DNA from: an uncultured Acidimicrobiales bacterium
GTDB taxonomy: Bacteria > Actinomycetota > Acidimicrobiia > Acidimicrobiales > SHLQ01
Length of the DNA stretch: 64,000 nucleotides
Assembly (NCBI GenBank): GCA_938015295.1
Contig: CALLQB010000044.1
Location: 20,072-84,071 of the forward strand
Direction: 5' to 3'
Position numbers and translations under genes: made by a program
Shown here: in pieces, positions 7,928-18,383 of the stretch
Layout of the letters: each line of letters opens with the position of its first letter
Numbering within the stretch: position 1 is the first letter of the stretch
Notes under the pieces: model-generated
Databases searched by the model: none
Told to the model about the DNA's origin: nothing
Seen by the model: the letters and a program-made list of their open reading frames with translations, nothing else

Positions 7928-8815
7928 ATGGCAATGAAACTCCAAGAAATGGTCGCAGCACTAGCCGGTAGACCGTTCGCTTTTAGCGAACCGGCCTTCG
8001 GTGGTGCGCCAGACGCCATCGATTGGCTCTCGCTGAGCGACATCGCCAGCAGCGCCGCACCCTTGCTCGGCAAACTCCTCAGCGTCGGCGTGGCCGCAGC
8101 TGTGGCGAGCCAGGTCACCCGACGGCTGATCTCCGAGGTCGACGACATCCGAATCCGCCGGCAATTACTGTTCTTTGCACCAAAGATCGCTTGGGTCTTG
8201 GTCATGCTGATTGGTCTCGATGTTGTGGGCATCGATGTCAGTGGAGCGGCCGCATTGTTGGCAGCTGTCGGGGTTACCGGCACCGTTGTCTTCACACCAG
8301 TCGGGCAAAACTATGTCGCTGGCGCAATGACGACCATCGACAACCTATTCCAGGAGGGCGAGGTCGTCACGGTGGGCAACATCTACGGACGCGTGGTGTA
8401 CCAATCGGTGTTGCGTACCGAACTCGAATTGCCCGATGGGTCCAAAGCCTGGGTACCCAACTCGGTGTTTCAGGATGGCGAGGTCCTCAACCACAGCCGA
8501 ACCGGCGGCTTCCGGATCTCGGTACTCGTGCCACTCGATGGCACTCCCGACCGACAACTCGCTGTTGCAGTGATGGAAGCCACAATTGCCAACCTTTCCT
8601 GGAACAGCGCCGGGAAACCTCCGTTCCTTGTCTTTGACCACGTAGGCGGCGAAGCAATGTTTTTCAAGGTCTTCGCGTGGATCGACGACCGCACAACCGA
8701 GCCGTATCACTGTGGACTGCTGCTCACCTCGCTCGTCGATGCTCTCGAAGGGGCGGGGATCTCGGTCGGCCAAACCACCAACCTTTCGTTCGCCCCGTCG
8801 CTCGCCACGCGGTAG
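7928..8815 (+). CDS. Small-conductance mechanosensitive channel (MscS family)
   Basis: The protein has 295 residues. Two or three N-terminal hydrophobic helices (about residues 55-75, 95-115 and the pore helix) end in GVTGTVVFTPVGQNYVAGAM. That segment corresponds to the pore-lining TM3 and hinge of MscS. It is followed by the beta-domain FQEGEVVTVGNIYGRVVY and VWVPNS-like KAWVPNSVFQDGEVLNHS, and by a C-terminal alpha/beta domain. The channel would release solutes on hypo-osmotic shock. GGGAGC precedes the ATG. A second ATG lies two codons inside. Confidence 0.9.
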   Translation: MAMKLQEMVAALAGRPFAFSEPAFGGAPDAIDWLSLSDIASSAAPLLGKLLSVGVAAAVASQVTRRLISEVDDIRIRRQLLFFAPKIAWVLVMLIGLDVVGIDVSGAAALLAAVGVTGTVVFTPVGQNYVAGAMTTIDNLFQEGEVVTVGNIYGRVVYQSVLRTELELPDGSKAWVPNSVFQDGEVLNHSRTGGFRISVLVPLDGTPDRQLAVAVMEATIANLSWNSAGKPPFLVFDHVGGEAMFFKVFAWIDDRTTEPYHCGLLLTSLVDALEGAGISVGQTTNLSFAPSLATR

Positions 8816-8834
8816 CCCGCAGTCGCAGCCTTGC

Positions 8835-8849
8835 GGCAGGGCACCTGCC
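8835..8849. terminator. Short hairpin between convergent genes
   Basis: GGCAGG (8835-8840) and CCTGCC (8844-8849) pair around a three-base loop. The hairpin lies between the stop of mscS and the stop of the convergent SDR gene. It is short and has no U-tract, so it is only a candidate bidirectional terminator. Confidence 0.4.
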
Positions 8850-8855
8850 TGGTGT

Positions 8856-10391
8856 TCACCAGTCGGTGGGCACGTAGTCCTTCAAGAACTGACCCCACAC
8901 ATGCGTGCCAGAGTTGATGCCGTCGATAATAGGGTCGACGATCCGTGCAGCTCCGTCGACGATGTCGAGCGGCGGATGAAAACCATGTTCGGCGGTCTTT
9001 TGTTTCGCGATCTCGACCGGGTCCTCATCGCTCACCCAGCCAGTATCGACACTGTTCATGTGGATACCCGAGGCGTGGTAATCGGTCGCTGAGGTTCGCG
9101 TCATCATGTTTAGCGCGGCCTTCGCCATGTTCGTGTGCGGATGTTTCGTGGTTTTGTATCGTCGATAGAACTGGCCCTCGACCGCCGACACGTTCACGAC
9201 GTGTTTGGCCTCGCCGGGCGTCTGTTCCATCAGCGGCTTCAGCCGAGCGTTAAGTACAAACGGCGCAACGGCGTTCACCAACTGGGTCTCGAGAAGCTCG
9301 ACTGTCGACACCTCATGCATCATCAGCCGCCACGAGTTGCGGTCACGCAGATCGACCTGCTGAAGATCCTGATCGAGCCGGCCTTCGGGAAACAGGTCGC
9401 CCTGTGCTTCCAACTCTTCGGGCAGCAGTGGTGTCTGCGACATCTCTGCCGATGAAGCCCCTCGTCCAACCGCTGGCACGACTTGTGCGTCTCCGCTCGG
9501 CAGCAGATCGTACCCTCGCAGCCCCTCGTATCCGCCTACCAGTTGCAGGACCTCTGGCGAAAGAGACGCCAATGCGGCCGTCTCGCCCTTCATCATGTGT
9601 GTGTAGAAATCGGGCGGGCGGCGCACCGTCTGGCAGGCGTTGTTCACGATGAAATCCAGTCGGTCGCGGGTCTCCAACACATGCTGGGCGAATGCCTCAA
9701 CACTCGGTGTGTGACGAAGATCGAGGCCGAACAGTTCGAGGCGGTGGCCCCAGTCGGCAAAGTCAGCCTCGGCGCTGTAGCGCGCTGCGGCATCTCGCGG
9801 AAACCGTGTCACCACGATCACCTCAGCTCCACAACGCAGAAGTTTGATTCCCGCCTGGTACCCGATCTTCACCCGACCACCGGTGAGCAAGGCAACCGTC
9901 CCGTTCAGGTCGGCCAACTCCGACCGCTTTGCAAAGTTCAACGCAGCACACGACGGACAGAGCTGGTCGTAGAAGTGATGTACCTGGTCGTATTTGTTCT
10001 TGCATACATAGCAGTGCTGTTTGTCGACGACCCTGCGGTACGGCTCGCTGTCGTGATCGAAATCGACCGGCGCAAACACGTTCGGCGTCGTAAAGACCGG
10101 CTTCTCTCGAAGCTGACGGATTCCCGTCCCGGCAAGCACAGCCTCATCGGCGGCCAACCGGTCGGCTCGTCGTTTGCGGCGACGAGCCTTTGCCCGCATT
10201 CGGCGCTCATCGGGGTCGGCGCAAAACACGTCGCCAGCGGCGTTGAGCAGTTGGGTTCGTTCGTCGACCGACAGCCCAGCGAGCAGATCCTTGTCTGCCG
10301 CTATCGACCGCAGGAGCGCTGTGGTTTCGAGCAAACGATCGCGCAACTCTGGCGCGGTGCTCGGCAGATCTTTTGGCGGCACCCGGTCCAT
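8856..10391 (-). CDS. Large SDR-family oxidoreductase with N-terminal zinc ribbon
   Basis: The protein has 511 residues, about twice the usual SDR length. Residues 1-125 are helical and basic (RRKRRADR). A four-cysteine site follows (C127, C130, C145, C148; CYVC...CPSC). Then comes an SDR Rossmann domain with TGGRVKIGY (170-178), DLR, VNNAC (249-253) and a serine in VNVSAVEG (S402). The usual YxxxK is not normal. The K424-AALNM segment aligns with the classical lysine, but the Tyr position is Thr420 (TNMAK). An alternative YKTTK lies at 412-416. A long insert (about 270-345) splits the domain. The substrate is unknown. Confidence 0.8.
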   Translation of the reverse strand: MDRVPPKDLPSTAPELRDRLLETTALLRSIAADKDLLAGLSVDERTQLLNAAGDVFCADPDERRMRAKARRRKRRADRLAADEAVLAGTGIRQLREKPVFTTPNVFAPVDFDHDSEPYRRVVDKQHCYVCKNKYDQVHHFYDQLCPSCAALNFAKRSELADLNGTVALLTGGRVKIGYQAGIKLLRCGAEVIVVTRFPRDAAARYSAEADFADWGHRLELFGLDLRHTPSVEAFAQHVLETRDRLDFIVNNACQTVRRPPDFYTHMMKGETAALASLSPEVLQLVGGYEGLRGYDLLPSGDAQVVPAVGRGASSAEMSQTPLLPEELEAQGDLFPEGRLDQDLQQVDLRDRNSWRLMMHEVSTVELLETQLVNAVAPFVLNARLKPLMEQTPGEAKHVVNVSAVEGQFYRRYKTTKHPHTNMAKAALNMMTRTSATDYHASGIHMNSVDTGWVSDEDPVEIAKQKTAEHGFHPPLDIVDGAARIVDPIIDGINSGTHVWGQFLKDYVPTDW

Positions 10392-10441
10392 GACTGCACA
10401 GTACCGAACATGTCAGGCGCAGCCTTGATCAGACGATTCGA

Positions 10442-11725
10442 CTAGAGACCGACGATCGCGTCGAGGTAGAGGTCGCGCTGGCGTTCCCAGCGGTACGGTT
10501 CGAACGCCTCGTGCGAGGCCTTCCCCATCCGCAGGCGAAGCTCAGGGTCACGAGCAAGCGTCACCAAGATTTCGGCTAGTTGTTCGTGGTTATCGGCGTC
10601 GAAGTACATCACCGTGTCGTCGTCAAAGTAGGCCGAAGTGGCCGATAGTCGACTCGAAACCACAGGCAAGCCGAACAACATGTACTCGTACATTTTGCCG
10701 GTGTGTACAAGGTTGGAGTAGCTCGAAAGGCTCTGGGTCACTGCCCCGATATCGGCGCTTTCGAAGATCTCCTGCAGCCGCTCAAGCGATACCCAGCCTT
10801 CGAAACTCACGGCCTCAGCAATACCAAGCTCGTTGACGAGTTCTCTCAGCGGCTCTTCATAGTCGCCCTCACCACTGATGACCAGACGCAGTCCCGGTGC
10901 ATCCCGAAGTGCCAATGCCAAGGCCCGAACGAGGCACTCATGCCCCCAGCGGCGCTCGATTGTGCCGGGACAAATCACGGTGACCGTATCGCCGGTTCCT
11001 AGTTCAGGTGGTCCCTCGACCGGCTTGAGCGCGCTATCGGGTGTCGAGTTCACCACAACACGAATCTTGTCGGGGTCAGCGCCGCGCTCGAGGTAGAAAT
11101 CTCGATGTTGTTCGGTGACGGCGAAGGTCAGGTCGGCGAACGCAAGCGAACGCAGTTCGAGCCATCCCATAAGTTTGGTGAGCGGTTTTGAGCCGTAAAG
11201 CGTCGCGAAAAGCTCGCTTGCTGGCTCTTTACAGAACAACACGACCTTCGCGCCGAGCAATTTCGGGATCAGCGCCGCAAACACCTGATGGTCGGGAAGG
11301 CTGGTCACTTGGATCACGTCGTAGCGACGGCGAAGGTGCCTACCGGTCAACAACGCTGCAGCGGTAACAAACCACTGGACGTACGACAGCATGTAGCGAG
11401 GCAACGAGCCGCGCGTCTTCGCAAACCCAAACCGTGTAAACCGAAGAGATCGCGAGGTGTCGCCCTCGCCCAAGGTGCGAACTTCCGATCGCTCTTCGCC
11501 TGGTCGCGCCAGGCAGAAAAGGTCGACGTCGTAGCCGGCGTCGATCAGCGCCTCTGATTCGCGTCGGGCGTGCATCTCATAGCTACGAAACGTCACGATC
11601 GCAGCGCGACCGCGGCGCGCCTTACTAGGTAACGAACGACCAGCGGTCTCGGGGAAGCTTTGGCCTAACGACATGAATCCAGGGGCGACGTTGAGGAGAG
11701 GGGGGTGTCGCCGGTTCAGCAGCAA
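10442..11725 (-). CDS. Family 4 glycosyltransferase
   Basis: This is a 427-residue GT-B enzyme. The N-terminal half has VTFRSYEMHARRESEALIDAGYDVDLFCL. The C-terminal half has the nucleotide-sugar part: NSTPD, CPGTIERRWGHE, ISGEGDYEEPL, EGWVSLERL and a late EYMLFGLPVVSS acidic motif typical of GT4 retaining transferases. It probably transfers a sugar to a cell-envelope glycan or lipid at the cytoplasmic membrane. Conservation suggests the true start could be the internal ATG of MSLGQ, 17 codons later. The acceptor is unknown. Confidence 0.85.
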   Translation of the reverse strand: MLLNRRHPPLLNVAPGFMSLGQSFPETAGRSLPSKARRGRAAIVTFRSYEMHARRESEALIDAGYDVDLFCLARPGEERSEVRTLGEGDTSRSLRFTRFGFAKTRGSLPRYMLSYVQWFVTAAALLTGRHLRRRYDVIQVTSLPDHQVFAALIPKLLGAKVVLFCKEPASELFATLYGSKPLTKLMGWLELRSLAFADLTFAVTEQHRDFYLERGADPDKIRVVVNSTPDSALKPVEGPPELGTGDTVTVICPGTIERRWGHECLVRALALALRDAPGLRLVISGEGDYEEPLRELVNELGIAEAVSFEGWVSLERLQEIFESADIGAVTQSLSSYSNLVHTGKMYEYMLFGLPVVSSRLSATSAYFDDDTVMYFDADNHEQLAEILVTLARDPELRLRMGKASHEAFEPYRWERQRDLYLDAIVGL

Positions 11726-11779
11726 CTACGCCCACTGTAGATGGTCAGACGCAGCTTGGATAGTACCCACCGCCGGAGT

Positions 11780-12337
11780 TCACCAAAGCACGTACACCGC
11801 TACCACGGGGTCGTGCCCGGCGATCACGCTGTGCAGATCGTCGGGGTTGTTGTAGAGCACCCCGCCGGCAGGTACGGGCACAAAGGACGTACTTCCTCCG
11901 AAACGCCACTGCGCAGAACCGGACAGGACAACATAGGTCTCCTGTGGCGGGTGCGAGTGGAGCGGATAGGTGTGATCTCCTCGAAGAGCTAGCACCCCGA
12001 CGGTCACCGCACCGAGGTCGAAAGACCGGTTAAGCAAGGCCAGCGCACAGCTATCGCCGTCACAGCCGCATCGAGGTGAGGAGGTCCACACCAAATCATC
12101 AACAACCGACAAAAATGACTTCGTTCGATGGGTCGGATCGAGACGACGAAGCCTTTCAACCAACGGCACCAACGCCGGAGCCGAAGCGACTTCGAGCGCC
12201 TGCGCCGCCTGCGCAGCCTCCGCGAGCACCTCTGCGCCTTCAACAACCTTGGCGTCGCCCACGCTGGATCCAGCGAGCTTCATTTGCTCGGCAGCGTCAA
12301 GTAGGAACGCTCGCACATCACTGCGTGACAAGATCAT
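11780..12337 (-). CDS. DMSP-lyase-like cupin protein
   Basis: The protein has 185 residues: a helical N-terminal half, then one cupin barrel. The metal and active-site string reads Y124-x2-H127-x-H129-x3-E133-x-Y135, with H169 in DDLHS and a terminal W185. As I recall the structures of DddQ and DddK, this is exactly the spacing of DddQ Tyr120/His123/His125/Glu129/Tyr131, with His163 and Trp178 later. Those enzymes split dimethylsulfoniopropionate into dimethyl sulfide and acrylate. A generic cupin would not normally keep both tyrosines. No acrylate or DMSP transport genes lie alongside, so the substrate is not proven. Confidence 0.6.
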   Translation of the reverse strand: MILSRSDVRAFLLDAAEQMKLAGSSVGDAKVVEGAEVLAEAAQAAQALEVASAPALVPLVERLRRLDPTHRTKSFLSVVDDLVWTSSPRCGCDGDSCALALLNRSFDLGAVTVGVLALRGDHTYPLHSHPPQETYVVLSGSAQWRFGGSTSFVPVPAGGVLYNNPDDLHSVIAGHDPVVAVYVLW

Positions 12338-12374
12338 CCTCGGTGTTCTGGTTTGCTGTTTATATGCTCGCGTC

Positions 12375-14204
12375 GTGGAAGCGGGACGCCGACGAAAACG
12401 AAACTACCTTGCGCTGCTCGTCCTTGCCGCCTTCGCCGCCTTCGCTGCGGCCGCCGTGAGCCGCATCGCCGATACCGAACGGCTCGCCTACTACTGGGTG
12501 TCGGCCGAACTCACTGCCAATGGCGGAGCAAAGCTCACCGAGCAACTCGAGTGGGACTTTGGCTCGGGTGAACGTCGTGGCATTTACCGCGATGTGCCAG
12601 ATCTCGGTACCTCCGACGTGGCCGTCTCGTCGCGCACCGCCCCCGTGCCCGTACTTCTCGAGCAATGGAACCTCTTTCAGCGGTGCACCGACGAACGAAC
12701 CACGTTCGTGCAGGGCATGAGCAACGCAACCAGAATTTGCATTGGGGATCCCAACATCACGATCTCGGGCCGCCATGTGTACACCATCGAGTACGACCTC
12801 GACACGCTTACCTCGATCCCGAACGGTGGAACCTCGATCGACTGGTTCGCTGTTGGGCGGGCCTGGACCGTTCCGATCGAACGAGCAGAACTCCATCTCC
12901 GCGCCCCCTTCGCGTTCATCGACCCCCGGTGCGAACAGGCCGGGCAGATGGGCGCGTGCGATATCGAACAGATCGCCCCAGGCCACCTTCGCGTCGACGT
13001 GTCGGATCTTCAGCCCCTCGACGCGGAGACCGGAACCTTTGGCGAAGCTATTCGGCTCGACGCGGCTATTGGGGCGCCGGTAGACCTACCCGCCGCCCCG
13101 TCGTTACCCGATCGTACGGGGGCCGACCCCAGCACCAGTTTCGCCGCTGTCGCGAGTGCATCGTTTCTTGGCTTTATTGCGCTTGCTCCTCTCGTGTCGT
13201 CGTTTGTCCGGCGCCGAGGTCGCGAGCTGGTTTGGGCCGGTTCTGCCACCGATGCGGCATTCGGACCTGCAGTTCTGGCGCCTGGTGATCCGGCGGCAGG
13301 TGATCCACGCGCCGTGGTGAAGCTTGACGCAGCCGAGCTCGCCGAGCTGGCGACGATCGAGTTCGTGCCGCCAGCCAATCTCGAACCGTGGCAGGGCGGC
13401 ATTGTCGATAAGGAGCGTCCACTTCCCGAGCATCAGACTGCTTGGCTCATCCAGAAGGCAATCGCCGGCGAGGTTCGTATTGAGGACGAAGACGACATGG
13501 TTGTGCACTCGGTTGCTGGCCGTCCGCCCGATGAGGTTCTCGACCGCATGTTTCGAGGCCGCTCACAGGTCGCCCTAGGCAAACCTGACGCCGACTTCCG
13601 TGCAGCATGGTCTCTTCTTGAAAGAACCCAGCAGTCGTTTGCGAAGTCATCGCCGCTATGGAAACAACGAGCGGACGGCATCCGCACCGCTGCGATCGCC
13701 GTTGGAGTTCTCGGCGTGGTGATCGGGCTCATCTTCCTGGTGATTAGTGCGGCAATCGCCGGCCGCGAGGGCGGAAACCTCCTGCCATTCGTCATTGTCG
13801 GCGCAGCCGCAATAGTGGGCGTTTCTACCACGTTGCTCGTTCGCCAATGGGAACTGCGGGTACGCACACCAATCGGCTCCTCGGAATGGCTGAAGGTCGA
13901 GTCGTTCCGGCAATTCCTCGCTGGATCCGAAGCGCACCATGCCGACTGGGCCGCCGAGCACGGTATTCTCCGCGACTACACCGCCTGGGCACTTGCACTG
14001 GGCGAGATTGACCGGTGGGGCGACGCCGTGAAGGGCTCGAATGTCGCTCAACGCGACCCCGCCGGGTATTTCTACGCGACCAGAGGCGCCTATATCGGGA
14101 CCTACGTTGGGCGTACCTCAGCAGCTGAACGGTCGAGCGGTAGCGGTGGAGGTGGCGGCTTCAGCGGAGGCGGTGGCGGCGGTGGCGGAGGCGGAAGCTG
14201 GTGA
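12375..14204 (+). CDS. DUF2207 predicted membrane protein with glycine-rich tail
   Basis: The protein has about 609 residues from a GTG at 12375. The frame is open further upstream, but that stretch overlaps the divergent cupin gene, and the hydrophobic signal helix (YLALLVLAAFAAFAAAA) begins right after this start. The N-terminal domain has LEWDFGSGERRGIYRDVPDLG-type sequence characteristic of DUF2207. Helices occur near the middle (SFLGFIALAPLVSSF) and in the C-terminal part (two, around GVLGVVIGLIFLVISAAIAG). It ends in a run of glycines (FSGGGG...SW) like many YciQ-type proteins. Function is unknown; an envelope role is likely. Confidence 0.8.
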   Translation: MEAGRRRKRNYLALLVLAAFAAFAAAAVSRIADTERLAYYWVSAELTANGGAKLTEQLEWDFGSGERRGIYRDVPDLGTSDVAVSSRTAPVPVLLEQWNLFQRCTDERTTFVQGMSNATRICIGDPNITISGRHVYTIEYDLDTLTSIPNGGTSIDWFAVGRAWTVPIERAELHLRAPFAFIDPRCEQAGQMGACDIEQIAPGHLRVDVSDLQPLDAETGTFGEAIRLDAAIGAPVDLPAAPSLPDRTGADPSTSFAAVASASFLGFIALAPLVSSFVRRRGRELVWAGSATDAAFGPAVLAPGDPAAGDPRAVVKLDAAELAELATIEFVPPANLEPWQGGIVDKERPLPEHQTAWLIQKAIAGEVRIEDEDDMVVHSVAGRPPDEVLDRMFRGRSQVALGKPDADFRAAWSLLERTQQSFAKSSPLWKQRADGIRTAAIAVGVLGVVIGLIFLVISAAIAGREGGNLLPFVIVGAAAIVGVSTTLLVRQWELRVRTPIGSSEWLKVESFRQFLAGSEAHHADWAAEHGILRDYTAWALALGEIDRWGDAVKGSNVAQRDPAGYFYATRGAYIGTYVGRTSAAERSSGSGGGGGFSGGGGGGGGGGSW

Positions 14205-14212
14205 CCGAGGCG

Positions 14213-15637
<1,425 letters not shown>

Positions 15638-15640
15638 GCA

Positions 15641-16333
15641 ATGGTGAAAAAGGCAGGCGAGCAAGAAACATTCGCGGGCGACAAGAAGACGGGCCAGTCG
15701 ATTCTGGGTCCCGCTGAACGCCGCTTCATCGACTGGGCCATTCCGAAGGTCCCCAAACCCGTGCTCAGTCACCACCTCACGGCCCTCACGCTGGTGTGGT
15801 CGGTCGGCACGGTCTTGTTCGGGTGGCTTGCGGCGAAGAATCTGCTCTGGCTACATGCGATGTCGGTCATGGTCTTTGCTCAGTGGTTGACCGATTCTCT
15901 CGATGGATCACTTGGGAAGTTTCGCAAGCAGGGGCTCGTGAAGTGGGGATTCTTCATGGATCATCTTCTCGACTTGATCTTCGCGGGGTCGATCGTCATC
16001 GGCTACTCGTTCCTCGTCGAGGCCAAGTGGCTCGAGTTTTTGTTCCTGATTCTGCTGCTCGTCACCTGTGCGACGATGGCCGTGTCGTTTCTTTCGTTCG
16101 CGGCCACGAATCAATTTCAGATTGCGTACTACGGGATCGGCCCGACCGAAATCCGTATTGGCTATGTCGCGCTGAACACGTTCGTGTACTTCATCGGCAC
16201 CGAAGTGTTCAGTTGGGGCGTGCCTGTTGTTGTGGCGATGAACCTCGCCGCCCTGCTGGTCTTAACAGTGCAAACCAGCAAGAACCTGTGGGCGATCGAC
16301 TACGAAAACAACGTTGACGGAGCGACGCGCTAA
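15641..16333 (+). CDS. CDP-alcohol phosphatidyltransferase-family membrane protein
   Basis: This 230-residue, multi-helix membrane protein carries a D-x2-DG ... G-x3-D-x3-D signature in TDSLDGSLGKFRKQG and WGFFMDHLLD. The four acidic ligands are kept, but the AR pair of the canonical motif is GK here. Hydrophobic helices span most of residues 45-220. It would join a CDP-activated lipid to an alcohol in phospholipid synthesis; which alcohol is unknown. It starts three bases from the divergent NamZ TTG, so start sites or promoters overlap. Confidence 0.75.
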   Translation: MVKKAGEQETFAGDKKTGQSILGPAERRFIDWAIPKVPKPVLSHHLTALTLVWSVGTVLFGWLAAKNLLWLHAMSVMVFAQWLTDSLDGSLGKFRKQGLVKWGFFMDHLLDLIFAGSIVIGYSFLVEAKWLEFLFLILLLVTCATMAVSFLSFAATNQFQIAYYGIGPTEIRIGYVALNTFVYFIGTEVFSWGVPVVVAMNLAALLVLTVQTSKNLWAIDYENNVDGATR

Positions 16334-16402
16334 CAGGTTTGAGGGCGGCGTGGCAGTAGAGCAAGCGGCATACCACGCAGCTTGGCGTGCCACCGCAGAG
16401 CC

Positions 16403-16972
16403 TTAGAGTTCGACGCCGAGTTCGCGGTGGATCTGATCGACGGTGTTGTCGTCGAGTCCGAGTCCGCCTGCGAGGTCGCGGAGGTAGTTGATCTCGTGCT
16501 GGTTGTCGACATCGATCGCCATCAGCGAGACCGCATAGGCCTGGGGTCCAAGACCGCTCGGCACGCTTGACGCGAACGCCTTTGGATCGACGAACGGACC
16601 GTTGAGCTCGCTGCGAAGGTAGTCCTCTTCGGCGGCCTCGAGTTCGCCGAGTTGCTCAATGATGTTGTCGACCTCGGTCTTGTCGACCTCACCGTCGGAC
16701 TTTGCCGAGTTCACCATCGCCTGGATGAGAACCTCGGCCTGAGAGTTGTCGAGCTGCGAGCTTTGAGCGTTCTCGCTCTCGTCGTCGTCACCGCCGCCCA
16801 GTAGGCCGCCAAGGCCTCCGAGCATGCCGCCGGCGCCTCGAGCACCGCGGCCTGCGAGCATCGAGCCGGCCAAACTGCCGATCATGCGTCCGGTGCGGCC
16901 GCCGACCATACCGCCGACGGCGCCGCCGCCGACACTGCCGAGAAGGCTTGTGAGAAGTCGAGTGAAGTTCAT
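16403..16972 (-). CDS. DUF533/TerB-like protein with glycine-rich N-terminus
   Basis: From the ATG at 16972 (MNFTRLLTSLLG) the protein has 189 residues. GGAG lies upstream. The first 70 residues are rich in glycine with small hydrophobic stretches (GGGAVGGMVGGRTGR, GGMLGGLGGLLGGG), followed by an acidic linker. The C-terminal half is helical and TerB-like: IQAMVNSAKSDGEVDKTEVD, then AYAVSLMAIDVDNQHEINYL. That is the acidic DG-E pattern of DUF533/TerB domains, which may bind metal. A membrane-associated stress role is possible but unproven. Confidence 0.75.
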   Translation of the reverse strand: MNFTRLLTSLLGSVGGGAVGGMVGGRTGRMIGSLAGSMLAGRGARGAGGMLGGLGGLLGGGDDDESENAQSSQLDNSQAEVLIQAMVNSAKSDGEVDKTEVDNIIEQLGELEAAEEDYLRSELNGPFVDPKAFASSVPSGLGPQAYAVSLMAIDVDNQHEINYLRDLAGGLGLDDNTVDQIHRELGVEL

Positions 16973-17088
16973 TGTGGGGGGTCTCCTTCGAGAAACAGCA
17001 ACACTGTGTTGCCGAGAGAACAATCTAGTCGTTTCCCCGGCAGAGTGCGCTCGGCGACTTGCAGGTCAGCTGCTGAATCGGTTCTGAT

Positions 17089-18318
17089 GTGGCCATGCGT
17101 CGTGCACTGGCCGCTGCGATTCTCGGCCCTTCCCTTCTTGTTGCTTCGCTCGCGTGGAGCGCGTTCGGCATGCTGAACACCATGCTTGATCCGGGACGTT
17201 CAGAGCGGATCGCCGACACCCTGCTCGAAGACGACGCGGTGCAGGCACAGCTTCGGCAAAGTATTGCCGGTGCGGTTGGCAGCCAATTGCCCACCGAGGT
17301 TCCGCTTTCCGACGAGCAGCTCGAAGCTGGTGCGGGTGTCGCGCTCGAGAATCCCGTCGTCGCTCTTCTTGTGCGCGACGCCTTCGTGCAGGCGCATCAG
17401 GCTTTCCTCGGTGAAGCCGAACCACCGAAGACTCTCGACATTGGTTCGGCGGCTACTGAGGTGCGAAGCGGGACGCTCGGTGGCCTTCCAGGGGCCGATG
17501 CTTTGCTACCCGACACGCCAGGGCTGGTGATCGATCTGCCCACCGACAAGATTCCCAATCTCGGAGGCTTCCGCCGCTGGTTGAACCGTGCCGCACCGCT
17601 GATGGCGCTCATCGCGGCCGCAGGAGTCGCGCTCGCTCTGGTGACAGCAAAGAACCGTGCTGCGGTTCTGCGCCGGGCAGGGTTTTGGGCCATGGGTTCG
17701 TCGGTTATCTGGCTTGTGCTCAACATTGGCGTTCCCTACGTCGCCGCTCGATGGTTCTCGGGACAGGCCGCCATTGCTGCGTCGCTCGTCGATGCGCTTT
17801 TCGGCGAGATGCTCGTGCCAGCGATCGTGTTGGCGTGCGTTGGTTTAGCGTTGGTTGTCGTATCGATCATGTTGCCAGCGATGCAAGGTGCCGGTGAGGA
17901 ACGCGGGCGCGATGGCGGCGTTTTGATGCGGCGGGCAGTAGTCAACGATGGCCCGAAACCCGTCCCGATGTACGAAGCGCCGGCCCGACCGGTAACCCCG
18001 CAGTACGTACAAGATCCGGCGTCTGGGCAGAGCCGCGTTCCTCCACAAAATGTGGCACCCCCGCCGCCGGTCGCGCGGCCGCAAAACCCTCAACAATCAC
18101 ACCAACAATCACACCAACAACAGCACCAACAGCCTGCTCCGGCGGTCGACCCCGGAGAGTGGCGACCGGGTGTTGGCTACGTCGCGCCGGCTACCGAACC
18201 CTCGTCAGCCCCGACCGGATTCGAGGCACCCCAGGCGCCCGTAAGGAAGCCGGCCAATCCGCAGTGGGTGGCTGGCCTGGGCTACGTCGACGAAGACGGC
18301 AACCCGATCGACTCCTGA
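17089..18318 (+). CDS. Membrane protein of unknown function with Pro/Gln-rich tail
   Basis: The 409-residue protein starts at GTG (an ATG lies two codons later). An N-terminal signal-like helix (LAAAILGPSLLVASLAWSAF) is followed by an extracytoplasmic region of about 150 residues. Then come three hydrophobic helices (about residues 165-185, 200-220 and 240-262). The last 150 residues are low-complexity, rich in Pro, Gln and His (QQSHQQSHQQQHQQ). They contain two copies of a W-x-x-G-x-GYV motif (EWRPGVGYV and QWVAGLGYV). I do not recognise a family with certainty. The following OmpA-like gene is in the same direction. Confidence 0.75.
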   Translation: MAMRRALAAAILGPSLLVASLAWSAFGMLNTMLDPGRSERIADTLLEDDAVQAQLRQSIAGAVGSQLPTEVPLSDEQLEAGAGVALENPVVALLVRDAFVQAHQAFLGEAEPPKTLDIGSAATEVRSGTLGGLPGADALLPDTPGLVIDLPTDKIPNLGGFRRWLNRAAPLMALIAAAGVALALVTAKNRAAVLRRAGFWAMGSSVIWLVLNIGVPYVAARWFSGQAAIAASLVDALFGEMLVPAIVLACVGLALVVVSIMLPAMQGAGEERGRDGGVLMRRAVVNDGPKPVPMYEAPARPVTPQYVQDPASGQSRVPPQNVAPPPPVARPQNPQQSHQQSHQQQHQQPAPAVDPGEWRPGVGYVAPATEPSSAPTGFEAPQAPVRKPANPQWVAGLGYVDEDGNPIDS

Positions 18319-18383
18319 CCCACCGCTGACCCACATTTCGTGGCGTCTTGGCCACCACCGGTGGTATTTGGCAGACTAGACCG

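Noticed and set aside
9483..10445. 320-codon plus-strand open frame opposite the large SDR
   Set aside because: It mirrors the SDR gene, lacks domain motifs and reads over its start. The minus frame has the cofactor and zinc motifs.
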